This document shows, one piece after another, positions 1 through 5,356 of a stretch of DNA of 5,356 nt. Position 1 is the stretch's first letter; each line of letters begins with the position of its first letter. The stretch is from contig CAKZPJ010000202.1 in NCBI GenBank assembly GCA_937138955.1, forward strand, positions 1 to 5,356. Reading direction: 5' to 3'. Below the pieces are notes generated by a model. That model did not search any database. It was given only the letters and a program-made list of their open reading frames with translations, and had not been told where the DNA came from. The stretch comes from an uncultured Flammeovirgaceae bacterium (lineage in GTDB: Bacteria > Bacteroidota > Bacteroidia > Cytophagales > Cyclobacteriaceae). A program made the position numbers and the translations under genes.

Positions 1-98
1 TTCAATTGGGTAAGCATCACTTCGGAATCTACTAAGTTTTTAGAACAACCGAGCGTTACGATATTTACTTTATCTTTTTTTCGTCCTTTCGTCTTCAC
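1..98 (-). CDS. rimO: Ribosomal protein S12 methylthiotransferase RimO, N-terminal fragment (runs off the left edge)
   Basis: RimO is a cytoplasmic radical-SAM enzyme with two iron-sulfur clusters. It adds a methylthio group to a conserved aspartate of ribosomal protein S12. Only the first 32 codons plus two bases are visible. Reading the complement from position 98 gives a lysine-rich start (KTKGRKKDK) followed by VNIVTLGCSKNLVDSEVML at about residues 11-29. The LGCSKNLVDSE stretch is the hallmark of RimO; the related tRNA enzyme MiaB has a GCQMN-type motif instead. Cys18 would be the first of the three cysteines in the N-terminal UPF0004 domain that bind the auxiliary cluster. The start is GTG (complement of 96-98): an in-frame TGA (complement of 108-110) lies four codons upstream with no ATG between. 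The gene is divergent from the lipoprotein gene at 218. The identification is firm despite the short length; the exact start is slightly less so. Confidence 0.93.
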   Translation of the reverse strand, partial: MKTKGRKKDKVNIVTLGCSKNLVDSEVMLTQL

Positions 99-124
99 AG
101 GCGTACTTCAGTTTTAATTGTCTA

Positions 125-132
125 CAAAATTA
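125..132 (-). promoter_or_regulatory. Candidate Bacteroidota -7 element for rimO
   Basis: On the minus strand these bases read TAATTTTG, an exact match to the Bacteroidota housekeeping -7 consensus TAnnTTTG. It lies 26 bp before the rimO GTG, which would leave a leader of roughly 20 nt. No clear TTTG -33 element is present at the expected 19-21 bp upstream (about 152-157 read on the minus strand), so only half of the promoter is supported. In AT-rich intergenic DNA an 8-bp degenerate match can occur by chance. Confidence 0.35.
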
Positions 133-143
133 GCAAAATTTGC
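133..143. repeat. 11-bp palindrome in the divergent intergenic region
   Basis: The sequence GCAAA-A-TTTGC is a perfect inverted repeat with 5-bp arms around one central base. It directly abuts the candidate rimO -7 element. Its left half also forms part of a direct repeat, CAAAATT at 125-131 and again at 134-140, nine bases apart. A site of this kind between divergent genes could bind a dimeric regulator, but the arms are short and AT-rich and no cognate regulator is encoded in the window. Function is unproven. Confidence 0.25.
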
Positions 144-177
144 CGCTCGCTACTTTACTATCTCACCAAGCACTGAG

Positions 178-195
178 CAACAAGGCAACTTGTTG
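178..195 (+). promoter_or_regulatory. Leader hairpin with GCAA (GNRA) tetraloop upstream of the lipoprotein gene
   Basis: CAACAAG (178-184) and CTTGTTG (189-195) are perfect 7-bp complementary arms closing the loop GCAA, a GNRA-class tetraloop. The hairpin ends 22 bases before the ATG at 218, so it would sit in the 5' leader of the lipoprotein/DUF6048 mRNA. There is no run of T after it, so it does not look like a terminator. It might stabilise the mRNA or modulate ribosome access. The structure is seen in the sequence; the role is inference. Confidence 0.35.
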
Positions 196-217
196 AGCGT
201 TGGTAGGACGAACGACT

Positions 218-1132
218 ATGAAGCATAACGCATTTTGGTACAGAAAGAATCATTTGAGCGTGTTAATCGCGCTCATTTTTTTTGGTTTGGCCGCTTGCCA
301 AGATGAATCTGACTGCACAACTGATTCTACCAATATCGTCCAACTAGAATTTATTAAACTAGTAAATGAAGGTCGCCAGCAACCAGCTGATGAATTAGAC
401 GATATACTAGTATTTAGAGAGGGAAAAGATACTCCGGTTGAAAGAATCACTCCAAATACGGTAGGAGTACCACTTGACCCAACAAGCAATAGTACTACTG
501 TATTTATCTTCCGAGAGATAGGTGACGCTGCTACATTTGATACTCTAGTACTCAACTACCAACGTGAACAAGCCCTGATTTCTCCTGATTGTGGTCCCGA
601 TCAGCGATTTCTTGGCTTGGCCGTTGATACAGCGCGGACTTCCTTTGATTCGCTGAGATTACGAGAACCGGAAACTAGTCAGTTTCCCGATGGGGCTAAC
701 TTTCTAATATATACTTGTCGGTACGAAATGACGGATGAATTACAGTTACGCTTTAACTACCCGGCTAACGAAGATACAATAGTTGATACATTGATAGTCA
801 GTCGGGTTTACTCGGATGTAGGCAAGCAGGAAAATCTGCGTCTGAATGATAGTATTCCGGAAAATGGAAGCTTGACAGTCACTGTACCTGTTGCTGAGGA
901 ACGAGAACAGATTAGAATATTCTTGGAGATTGAGCAGGATGATATTCCTTTTCGGGAAGTAAATGTGCTGTATCGGCGCAATACATTTCAGGTGCCTACT
1001 TGCCTAGCGCAAGATCAATACCAAGTAGATTCCGTATGGATGGCCGATACTACGCGCTTGTTTGAACCCGAAATTACCGAAGAACTACTTAACATTAATA
1101 ATCCTACCAATGCTCAGATTTCTATTCGGTAG
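218..1132 (+). CDS. Lipoprotein with two tandem DUF6452-type units, function unknown
   Basis: Predicted 304-residue envelope lipoprotein. The start chosen is ATG at 218, not the in-frame TTG at 200, because it gives a compact signal: basic residues up to His12, a hydrophobic core at 13-24, and the lipobox LAAC with Cys27 as the lipidated residue. The acidic stretch after it (QDESD) resembles Bacteroidota signals that send lipoproteins to the cell surface. The rest is predicted to be beta-rich and resembles DUF6452, a Bacteroidota family usually about half this length. Two units are visible, about 33-152 and 167-285. Each opens with a cysteine (33, 167). Each has a VQLEF/LQLRF strand exactly eight residues later. 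Each has a second cysteine 92 or 95 residues on (125, 262), preceded by VLNYQR/NVLYRR, and ends near an EPE triplet. The last 23 bp overlap the DUF6048 gene, implying one operon. The lipoprotein call is firm; the family call rests on remembered motifs and gene neighbourhood. The molecular role is unknown. Confidence 0.8.
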   Translation: MKHNAFWYRKNHLSVLIALIFFGLAACQDESDCTTDSTNIVQLEFIKLVNEGRQQPADELDDILVFREGKDTPVERITPNTVGVPLDPTSNSTTVFIFREIGDAATFDTLVLNYQREQALISPDCGPDQRFLGLAVDTARTSFDSLRLREPETSQFPDGANFLIYTCRYEMTDELQLRFNYPANEDTIVDTLIVSRVYSDVGKQENLRLNDSIPENGSLTVTVPVAEEREQIRIFLEIEQDDIPFREVNVLYRRNTFQVPTCLAQDQYQVDSVWMADTTRLFEPEITEELLNINNPTNAQISIR

Positions 1133-1832
1133 TATTGTATTCAGTCTATTAGGCATCACCTCGGTTCAGGCTCAAGCCGATGATTCACTGAATGTAGTAG
1201 GTAAGTACGAGCCCTTAGCGCTGCGGGTAGGGGTTTCGCTGAATAATCTATTGAGAACGGCAGTTCGTGACAATGATACGCAGTATAGCTTTCAGGCAGA
1301 TGCTGTGTTTGGTCGCTATATGCTGGTAGCAGAATACGGGCGGGCGGAGTTAAGTCGTAGCAGCGTAGCGGAAAACCCGTTTACGTATGAGAGCCAAGGT
1401 TCCTTTTTTCGATTTGGGCCAGATGTAAACTTGTTAGTGAACCAAGCGAAGAACAGCTTTCGAGCCGATGGTGATGTTATCTTCTTCGGATTACGCTTTG
1501 CCCGGGCGCAGGTTACCGATGAAATGACCTTGCAAACCCGCGATGATACGGAGGACATAAATGGCAATAACAATGCTTTCTGGCCATCGCAAGAAATTAC
1601 GACGCAGAATAGCAATCGAGGAGTTATTTGGCTGGAGATGACAGCCGGAATGAAGGTGCAACTCTACCGCAATATTTTTCTAGGATACAATTTGCGCTTT
1701 AAGTTTGCCCGCAACTTTTTGGGTGATACTTCTCTTATTCCTTACGAAATACCCGGCTTTGGCCTGGGAGAAAACGAAGAGTCCTTTCGTTTCGATTACT
1801 ACTTAATTTATCAAATTCCTTTTAGGAAATAA
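1110..1832 (+). CDS. DUF6048 family secreted/outer-membrane protein, function unknown
   Basis: 240 residues from the ATG at 1110, close to the usual DUF6048 length. The reading frame is open further upstream to a TTG at 1062, but starting at 1110 places a clean signal peptide at the N-terminus: hydrophobic residues 3-17, then SVQAQADD, with likely cleavage after Ala21 or Ala23. The mature part alternates polar and hydrophobic residues as in short outer-membrane barrels (LRVGVSLNNLL 38-48, FRFGPDVNLLV 100-110, VIFFGLRFA 123-131, IWLEMTAGMKVQL 173-185, IFLGYNLRFKFA 189-200). It ends with the motif IPGFG (214-218) and the terminal strand YYLIYQIPFRK (230-240). These match what I know of DUF6048, which in Bacteroidota is commonly next to a DUF6452 gene. 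The gene overlaps the preceding stop by 23 bp in another frame and has no visible Shine-Dalgarno sequence, so expression by translational coupling is plausible. An outer-membrane location is inference; no biochemical role is known to me. Confidence 0.85.
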   Translation: MLRFLFGSIVFSLLGITSVQAQADDSLNVVGKYEPLALRVGVSLNNLLRTAVRDNDTQYSFQADAVFGRYMLVAEYGRAELSRSSVAENPFTYESQGSFFRFGPDVNLLVNQAKNSFRADGDVIFFGLRFARAQVTDEMTLQTRDDTEDINGNNNAFWPSQEITTQNSNRGVIWLEMTAGMKVQLYRNIFLGYNLRFKFARNFLGDTSLIPYEIPGFGLGENEESFRFDYYLIYQIPFRK

Positions 1833-1834
1833 TC

Positions 1835-1846
1835 AGGCACTCGCCT
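1835..1846. terminator. Small hairpin between convergent stop codons, possible bidirectional terminator
   Basis: AGGC (1835-1838) and GCCT (1843-1846) form a 4-bp GC-rich stem with loop ACTC, filling most of the 13-bp gap between the DUF6048 stop (1830-1832) and the stop of the surface-protein gene (complement of 1846-1848). Wider arms ATTCCTT (1815-1821) and AAGGAAT (1848-1854) are also complementary and could enclose it with an asymmetric bulge. No good T-run follows on the plus strand; the minus-strand continuation is GATTATTT, only moderately T-rich. The position is right for a shared terminator, but the stem is weak. Confidence 0.3.
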
Positions 1847-4800
1847 TAAGGAATAATGAGTTTCTCCACATGGCGAAACTGGCCGGAGACTAAAGTAATC
1901 GTGTACAAGCCTGATGCTAGTACATCTAGGTCAGCTAAAGTGACAGTAAGCCCTCCTACAATGTTAGTACTTCTTTGGTACTTACGAACCATGAATCCAG
2001 TCATATCGGTGACTTGGATGATCACGGATTGTTCGGTAGCCAGTCCGGTAGCGGTAAGTACAGTCTGGTAATTTTCTACCGGATTAGGTTGAATACTTAC
2101 CGCAGCTTCCAGAGGATTATGCACTACTATAATAGCCTGAGAGCGAGTGCTAGTTTCATCAAAATCTACTTGCTTCAGGTGGTAATACACTGTACCAAAA
2201 GGGGCCTTGGTATCCAGAATTTCGTAATATAGTGGAGTAGCACTATCGCCACCTCCTTCTACTTGCACTACTTCGTCAAACGATGCTCCATCTACCGATC
2301 GTTCTACCACAAAATGGCTATTATTAGTCTCGCTAGCTGTTGTCCAAAATACTTTTACTCCACCGACAGTAGATAAAGCTTGGAAGGCTAGAAGCTCTAC
2401 CGGTAAAGGATTTAGGGTTTCAGACGAAGAAGCTAAGGCAAAGTCACTAAAGGTAGTAAAGTTGATATCAGATGAAATAGTGCCCGCCACAAAATCACCT
2501 GCTCCTGAACCAGAGGCTGATCCGGTTCCACCAATATTTACCCAATCCGAACCACTGCTTTTAGCAATCCGAAGAGTGCCAGCATCATCTGATTCGTCGT
2601 CAATATTGTAGTTGATAGTTACACTAGCAGAGGTGATACCATCCGAATCTTCAGGAGACTGAGTTATTGTGTAGTGCCGGATACCGGATACTCTCGTAAG
2701 TTCAACCGGCAAGGTTCGTTCAGTAGGAGCACTCTCAGTTAGTGAACCGGTGTAAGAACGGGTTACCGCATCATCTTGAGTAAGATTCAGTGTAATCGGA
2801 CGATAAACACCATTGCTTCCGAACGGAAAGATTTTAGTATCGGGATCGGTTGAATCTTCAATATGTTCTAACGGGCCGTTTACGAAACTAGTACCGGAAC
2901 CACCCACCACTGAACCATCCGAACCAATAACTAGCAGTTCAGAACTGGTAGTGTTGATAATTCCATCAGTAAGGGTGAGAACACTATTAACTGTTTGCGC
3001 TGCGGAAAGTAGAGCCCCGTTAGTATCGTCCAGTTCCAAATTTTCAAACTGTCCGGTGCCATCGCCACCGATAGTTCTTTGGGCTGAACTACCCGCTAAA
3101 TAAATCTTTCCGGTTCCGGTATGAAGCGATGAGTTATCAACATCACCACCAATGGTAAGCGTAAAGCCCGCATCAGCTAAGGTTCCTTCCGTAATGGTCA
3201 AGCTGCTCTGGGCGGTAAGGTCACTATGTAGCGTCAGAGATTCACTAGCATCCAAATTAATAATTAGGGATTTATCGCCAATGCCCGACCATTCGGGAGC
3301 TTGAGAAGATTTTCCAGTACCTTCGTAGGTAATATTGTAGGCATTGGCACCCTGAATAGTTCCTGTCATAGACCCATCACTTCTAAGAACGGTAGAGCTT
3401 GATCCCATTGTCAGGTTTGTGCTTGAGGCGAAGGTGCCACTTGCTAAAGTCAGTGTGTCGCGTACAGTTTCGGTAGTGTTTAGCGTTTTGGTTCCACTAC
3501 CTGATATAATAAGGTTGCCAAAATCAGCACCACCCGGAAGAGCTACCAGAGCATTACCACCTCCATCGTATTCTACGGTGCTAACGGCATCTACTAAGTA
3601 GGTGCTAAATGCGGTAGAGCTACCCGGAAAATTATCGCTACCATTGTTATTACCGATGATTAAATGCCCGGGCGAATCAATCCGGAGGGTTCCTCCTACT
3701 GCATCTCGATTAATTGTATTACTGCCGATGTCTAGGATACCCGCGGTTAAAGTAAGGTCACCATCTATTTGGTAGTCACTACCGCTACCAACAATTTCTA
3801 CCTGGCGATTGCTCCCGGAAGGATTATTGACGATGAATGAACCGTAGGTATGGTCATCCGAGAGGTTAACATCAAAGCCATCGGTAGAACCTGCTAGGCT
3901 CGCTGAGCCATCGCCAAATTGGAATGTGTTGCCAAACGTGATAGCTTCCGTTGAAGGTAAACTTCCGGTACCACTTACTCGATTGTCAGCGTTACCCAAA
4001 TCGGCAATTCGCGTAGCATAGCCACTACCCGACGCGGCGTGCGGGTTTACTATCGTAACCGTGCCCCCCGTCATATCAACAATCCCCCGTTCCAAATCAA
4101 AAATACTCACATTACTGCCTAAATTCTGGTCGCCTTGAGGGTTGAGGTTCAAATTACCACCACTCATCACCAAGCGGGCATTGGCATCATCTAAATTGAA
4201 AGCCCCATTTAGATTGAACGTTCCACCAGTAATTTCTAATAAGCTATAGGCGGTGGTAGAACCAAAGGCCGGATTATTATCATTATTCCCAATGTTGAGC
4301 TGACTGTTTCCATCACCAACATTGATCGTTCCTCCATTTAATGTTAAGCTAGTAGTATCAGAAGGGTCGCTTGAATATATGATAGAGTTAGTGCCGTTAC
4401 TAGAGCTGGTGCCGATGTTCAGTATTCCGCTATTTATTTCTACGTTTGTACCATCATTTAGGGCTAGGGACGCAGTAATGTCGCAGTTGCCGCCATTCAT
4501 TACAAAGTTAGCCCCGCTACCATTAAGTCGTAAGTCGCCAATATTTCCCCCGCCTACACTCAGGTATCCGTCCGAATTAATGGTTAGTATACTATTAGCC
4601 CCGTCCATATCAAACAGATTGCGAGTAGCTGGTGAAGGTAGTTGAGCCGCTAGATTAGGAGCTATAATCAATTGAGCCGTATTTACGCTTCCTATACCAT
4701 CCCCAACGGTTACGGTACCATCTCCCGGCGTAGCGTCTTCCCCAGCGTCATTATTTTCCATATTAAACGGGTTGGTATTAGCAATAGAAGCAAGGGCGGG

Positions 4801-5356
4801 GTTGGCTAGTATACTGAAAGTTCCGGCATTGATGGTGAGGTTTCCTCCATCGTAAACTTGTAAAAGGTTTTCGTCCGTAACGCTAGTGATACCAGCTCCG
4901 AGGTTAATGGTACCACCGTTCATTGTTAAGCTACCGCGGATTCTCATACGAATTCTGTTCACCGTAGTGGCATCAGGTAAAATATCAATTGTACCCGCCG
5001 AAATGTTCAGGCTGGCTCCCGCCAAAATGTTTACCCCCTGATAAAAAGTACAACTAGCGGTGGCTCCGTTACAAGTAAGGGTGCCAATAATATTTACTGG
5101 TTCCCCGCCCGTAGTGTTGGTTTCTAACGTTCCGCTGCCCGTAATTGTAACATCATCTAGATCGCCCTCCCCCCCAAATTGAACGATAGCGTCATCGCTG
5201 ATGCTCAAACTGCCGTGATAAAAAAATCTGTCTACGTTGCCACTACTATTATCGGTTCCTACTAGCAGCGAAGCATTATTAGTCAGGGTAATATTTGAGA
5301 TGGAGTTTAGGGATTCTCGCTGCAAACGATTGCCTACGGTAACGTGAGCAGTATTG
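1846..5356 (-). CDS. Large repetitive T9SS-exported surface protein (adhesin-like), N-terminus beyond the right edge
   Basis: 1169 codons plus a stop are visible. The frame is still open at 5356: ten sense codons precede the TTG at 5323-5325, and no signal peptide is seen, so this is a 5'-truncated view. Residues are numbered from the first full codon. Residues 1-100 are beta-rich. From about 110 to 440 there are short solenoid-like repeats of the form hydrophobic-x-hydrophobic-x-GG-T-x-N-hydrophobic (e.g. LTMNGGTINLG, LTLNGGTINVG). At 586-812 are units common in Bacteroidota surface proteins (NLIISGSGTKTL; LTLTDGI). At 812-975 lies a module containing FVNGPL and FPFGSNGVYRPITL. At 984-1082 is an Fn3-like domain (PVELLAF, WTTASETNN, FVVERSVDG), and from 1086 the type A T9SS sorting domain. 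The protein is rich in Gly, Asn, Ser, Thr and Asp, and only three cysteines are visible (95, 102, 291). Adhesion, matrix or gliding-related roles are typical guesses; no catalytic motif is seen. It converges on the DUF6048 gene with a 13-bp gap. Confidence 0.9.
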   Translation of the reverse strand, partial: NTAHVTVGNRLQRESLNSISNITLTNNASLLVGTDNSSGNVDRFFYHGSLSISDDAIVQFGGEGDLDDVTITGSGTLETNTTGGEPVNIIGTLTCNGATASCTFYQGVNILAGASLNISAGTIDILPDATTVNRIRMRIRGSLTMNGGTINLGAGITSVTDENLLQVYDGGNLTINAGTFSILANPALASIANTNPFNMENNDAGEDATPGDGTVTVGDGIGSVNTAQLIIAPNLAAQLPSPATRNLFDMDGANSILTINSDGYLSVGGGNIGDLRLNGSGANFVMNGGNCDITASLALNDGTNVEINSGILNIGTSSSNGTNSIIYSSDPSDTTSLTLNGGTINVGDGNSQLNIGNNDNNPAFGSTTAYSLLEITGGTFNLNGAFNLDDANARLVMSGGNLNLNPQGDQNLGSNVSIFDLERGIVDMTGGTVTIVNPHAASGSGYATRIADLGNADNRVSGTGSLPSTEAITFGNTFQFGDGSASLAGSTDGFDVNLSDDHTYGSFIVNNPSGSNRQVEIVGSGSDYQIDGDLTLTAGILDIGSNTINRDAVGGTLRIDSPGHLIIGNNNGSDNFPGSSTAFSTYLVDAVSTVEYDGGGNALVALPGGADFGNLIISGSGTKTLNTTETVRDTLTLASGTFASSTNLTMGSSSTVLRSDGSMTGTIQGANAYNITYEGTGKSSQAPEWSGIGDKSLIINLDASESLTLHSDLTAQSSLTITEGTLADAGFTLTIGGDVDNSSLHTGTGKIYLAGSSAQRTIGGDGTGQFENLELDDTNGALLSAAQTVNSVLTLTDGIINTTSSELLVIGSDGSVVGGSGTSFVNGPLEHIEDSTDPDTKIFPFGSNGVYRPITLNLTQDDAVTRSYTGSLTESAPTERTLPVELTRVSGIRHYTITQSPEDSDGITSASVTINYNIDDESDDAGTLRIAKSSGSDWVNIGGTGSASGSGAGDFVAGTISSDINFTTFSDFALASSSETLNPLPVELLAFQALSTVGGVKVFWTTASETNNSHFVVERSVDGASFDEVVQVEGGGDSATPLYYEILDTKAPFGTVYYHLKQVDFDETSTRSQAIIVVHNPLEAAVSIQPNPVENYQTVLTATGLATEQSVIIQVTDMTGFMVRKYQRSTNIVGGLTVTLADLDVLASGLYTITLVSGQFRHVEKLIIP
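1849..2100 (-). other. T9SS type A C-terminal sorting domain (part of the large surface protein)
   Basis: The last 84 residues (about 1086-1169 of the visible protein) have the pattern of the type A sorting domain (TIGR04183 type). VSIQPNPVEN comes at its start, then VTDMTGFMVRKYQ, then LASGLYTITLVSGQFRHVEK and a short hydrophobic end (LIIP). In T9SS substrates this domain directs passage across the outer membrane, is usually cleaved by the PorU sortase, and the cargo is often attached to a surface lipopolysaccharide or released. None of the secretion machinery is encoded in this window. Confidence 0.92.
2110..2406 (-). other. Fibronectin III-like domain before the sorting domain
   Basis: Residues about 984-1082 of the visible protein carry the stock sequence found ahead of many T9SS sorting domains: PVELLAFQA, then VKVFWTTASETNNSHFVVER, DGASFDEVVQVEG, and TVYYHLKQVDFDE. 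It is a small beta-sandwich thought to act as a spacer between passenger and sorting domain. It carries no enzymatic residues. Confidence 0.8.
4036..5028 (-). repeat. Coding repeat array: GG-T-x-N beta-solenoid-like units
   Basis: Residues about 110-440 of the large protein contain at least nine degenerate units centred on a glycine pair or its variant (AG, SG, DG). The second glycine of each falls at about 121, 148, 178, 263, 289, 310, 342, 378, 400 and 431. Most intervals are 21-36 residues, i.e. about 63-108 bp. On the plus strand the units show as recurring ACC(A/T)CC(G/A)TT-like blocks, for example near 4486-4505, 4325-4345 and 4908-4925. The last two also share TGTTAAGCTA. The repeats have diverged at DNA level and look like an old protein-level array rather than recent tandem copies. 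Confidence 0.6.

Noticed and set aside
139..158. Plus-strand promoter for the lipoprotein gene (TTTG at 139-142 with TACTTTAC at 151-158)
   Set aside because: The two elements are only 8 bp apart instead of about 19-21, and the second has two mismatches to TAnnTTTG.
200..217. TTG at 200 as the start of the lipoprotein
   Set aside because: It would add six residues ahead of an already complete signal peptide. The ATG at 218 fits the lipoprotein signal length and is the commoner start type.
250..555. Minus-strand open frame opposite the lipoprotein gene
   Set aside because: It lies wholly antisense to a well-supported CDS. The product is a serine-rich shadow with no recognisable motif.
1062..1109. 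TTG at 1062 as the start of DUF6048
   Set aside because: It would put 16 extra residues before the hydrophobic signal core and enlarge the overlap with the upstream gene to 71 bp. The ATG at 1110 gives a standard signal peptide.
1316..1615. Minus-strand open frame opposite the DUF6048 gene
   Set aside because: It is antisense to a gene with a clear family match, and the translation has no signal or domain features.
1856..4645. Open frames on the plus strand at 1856-2071, 1975-2232, 2813-3103, 3419-3601 and 4322-4645
   Set aside because: All lie opposite the large surface-protein gene. They give low-complexity Pro/Ser/Val/Leu-rich products that mirror its repetitive codons, and they show no domain or plausible start context.
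4036..5028. CRISPR array or tandem DNA repeat
   Set aside because: The repetition is at protein level, with uneven spacing and diverged DNA inside a continuous reading frame. There are no constant repeats with unique spacers.
5323..5325. TTG at 5323-5325 (minus) as the true start of the large surface protein
   Set aside because: The frame continues upstream through ten sense codons (reading NTAHVTVGNR) to the window edge, and no signal peptide follows the TTG, although a T9SS substrate needs one.
1..5356. Mobile element, prophage, toxin-antitoxin or defence system
   Set aside because: No transposase, integrase, terminal repeats, nuclease or small paired genes are seen on either strand. The genes are core or typical envelope genes of Bacteroidota.

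Overview
The window reads as chromosomal DNA of a Bacteroidota bacterium, most likely a gliding or marine member of the Cytophagales/Flavobacteriia side of the phylum. Three things point there: a neighbouring pair of Bacteroidota-restricted families (DUF6452-like lipoprotein and DUF6048), a large surface protein ending in a type IX secretion (T9SS) type A sorting domain, and the absence of clear Shine-Dalgarno sequences before the starts. I assign no genus.

Layout. (1) Positions 1-98, minus strand: the first 32 codons of rimO (ribosomal protein S12 methylthiotransferase), running off the left edge. (2) Positions 99-217: a divergent intergenic region with a possible rimO -7 element, an 11-bp palindrome and a small hairpin with a GCAA tetraloop. 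(3) Positions 218-1132, plus strand: a lipoprotein of 304 residues that appears to hold two tandem DUF6452-type units. (4) Positions 1110-1832, plus strand: a DUF6048 secreted or outer-membrane protein, overlapping gene 3 by 23 bp. (5) Positions 1833-1845: a 13-bp gap between convergent stop codons, with a small hairpin. (6) Positions 1846-5356, minus strand: 1169 residues of a very large repetitive adhesin-like protein whose N-terminus lies beyond the right edge.

How they work together. The two plus-strand genes are almost certainly co-transcribed and perhaps translationally coupled. Both products are predicted to be in the envelope: a lipid-anchored protein and a probable beta-rich outer-membrane protein, so a shared role there is a reasonable inference, but the function of both families is unknown. 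The large minus-strand gene is a separate unit. Its product should cross the inner membrane by Sec and the outer membrane by T9SS and be attached to the cell surface or released. RimO is a housekeeping gene with no evident link to the others.

I see no mobile element, tRNA, rRNA, CRISPR array or defence system, and no convincing new multi-gene system. The observation most worth following is the internal duplication in the DUF6452-type lipoprotein. Next is the repeat organisation of the T9SS protein.
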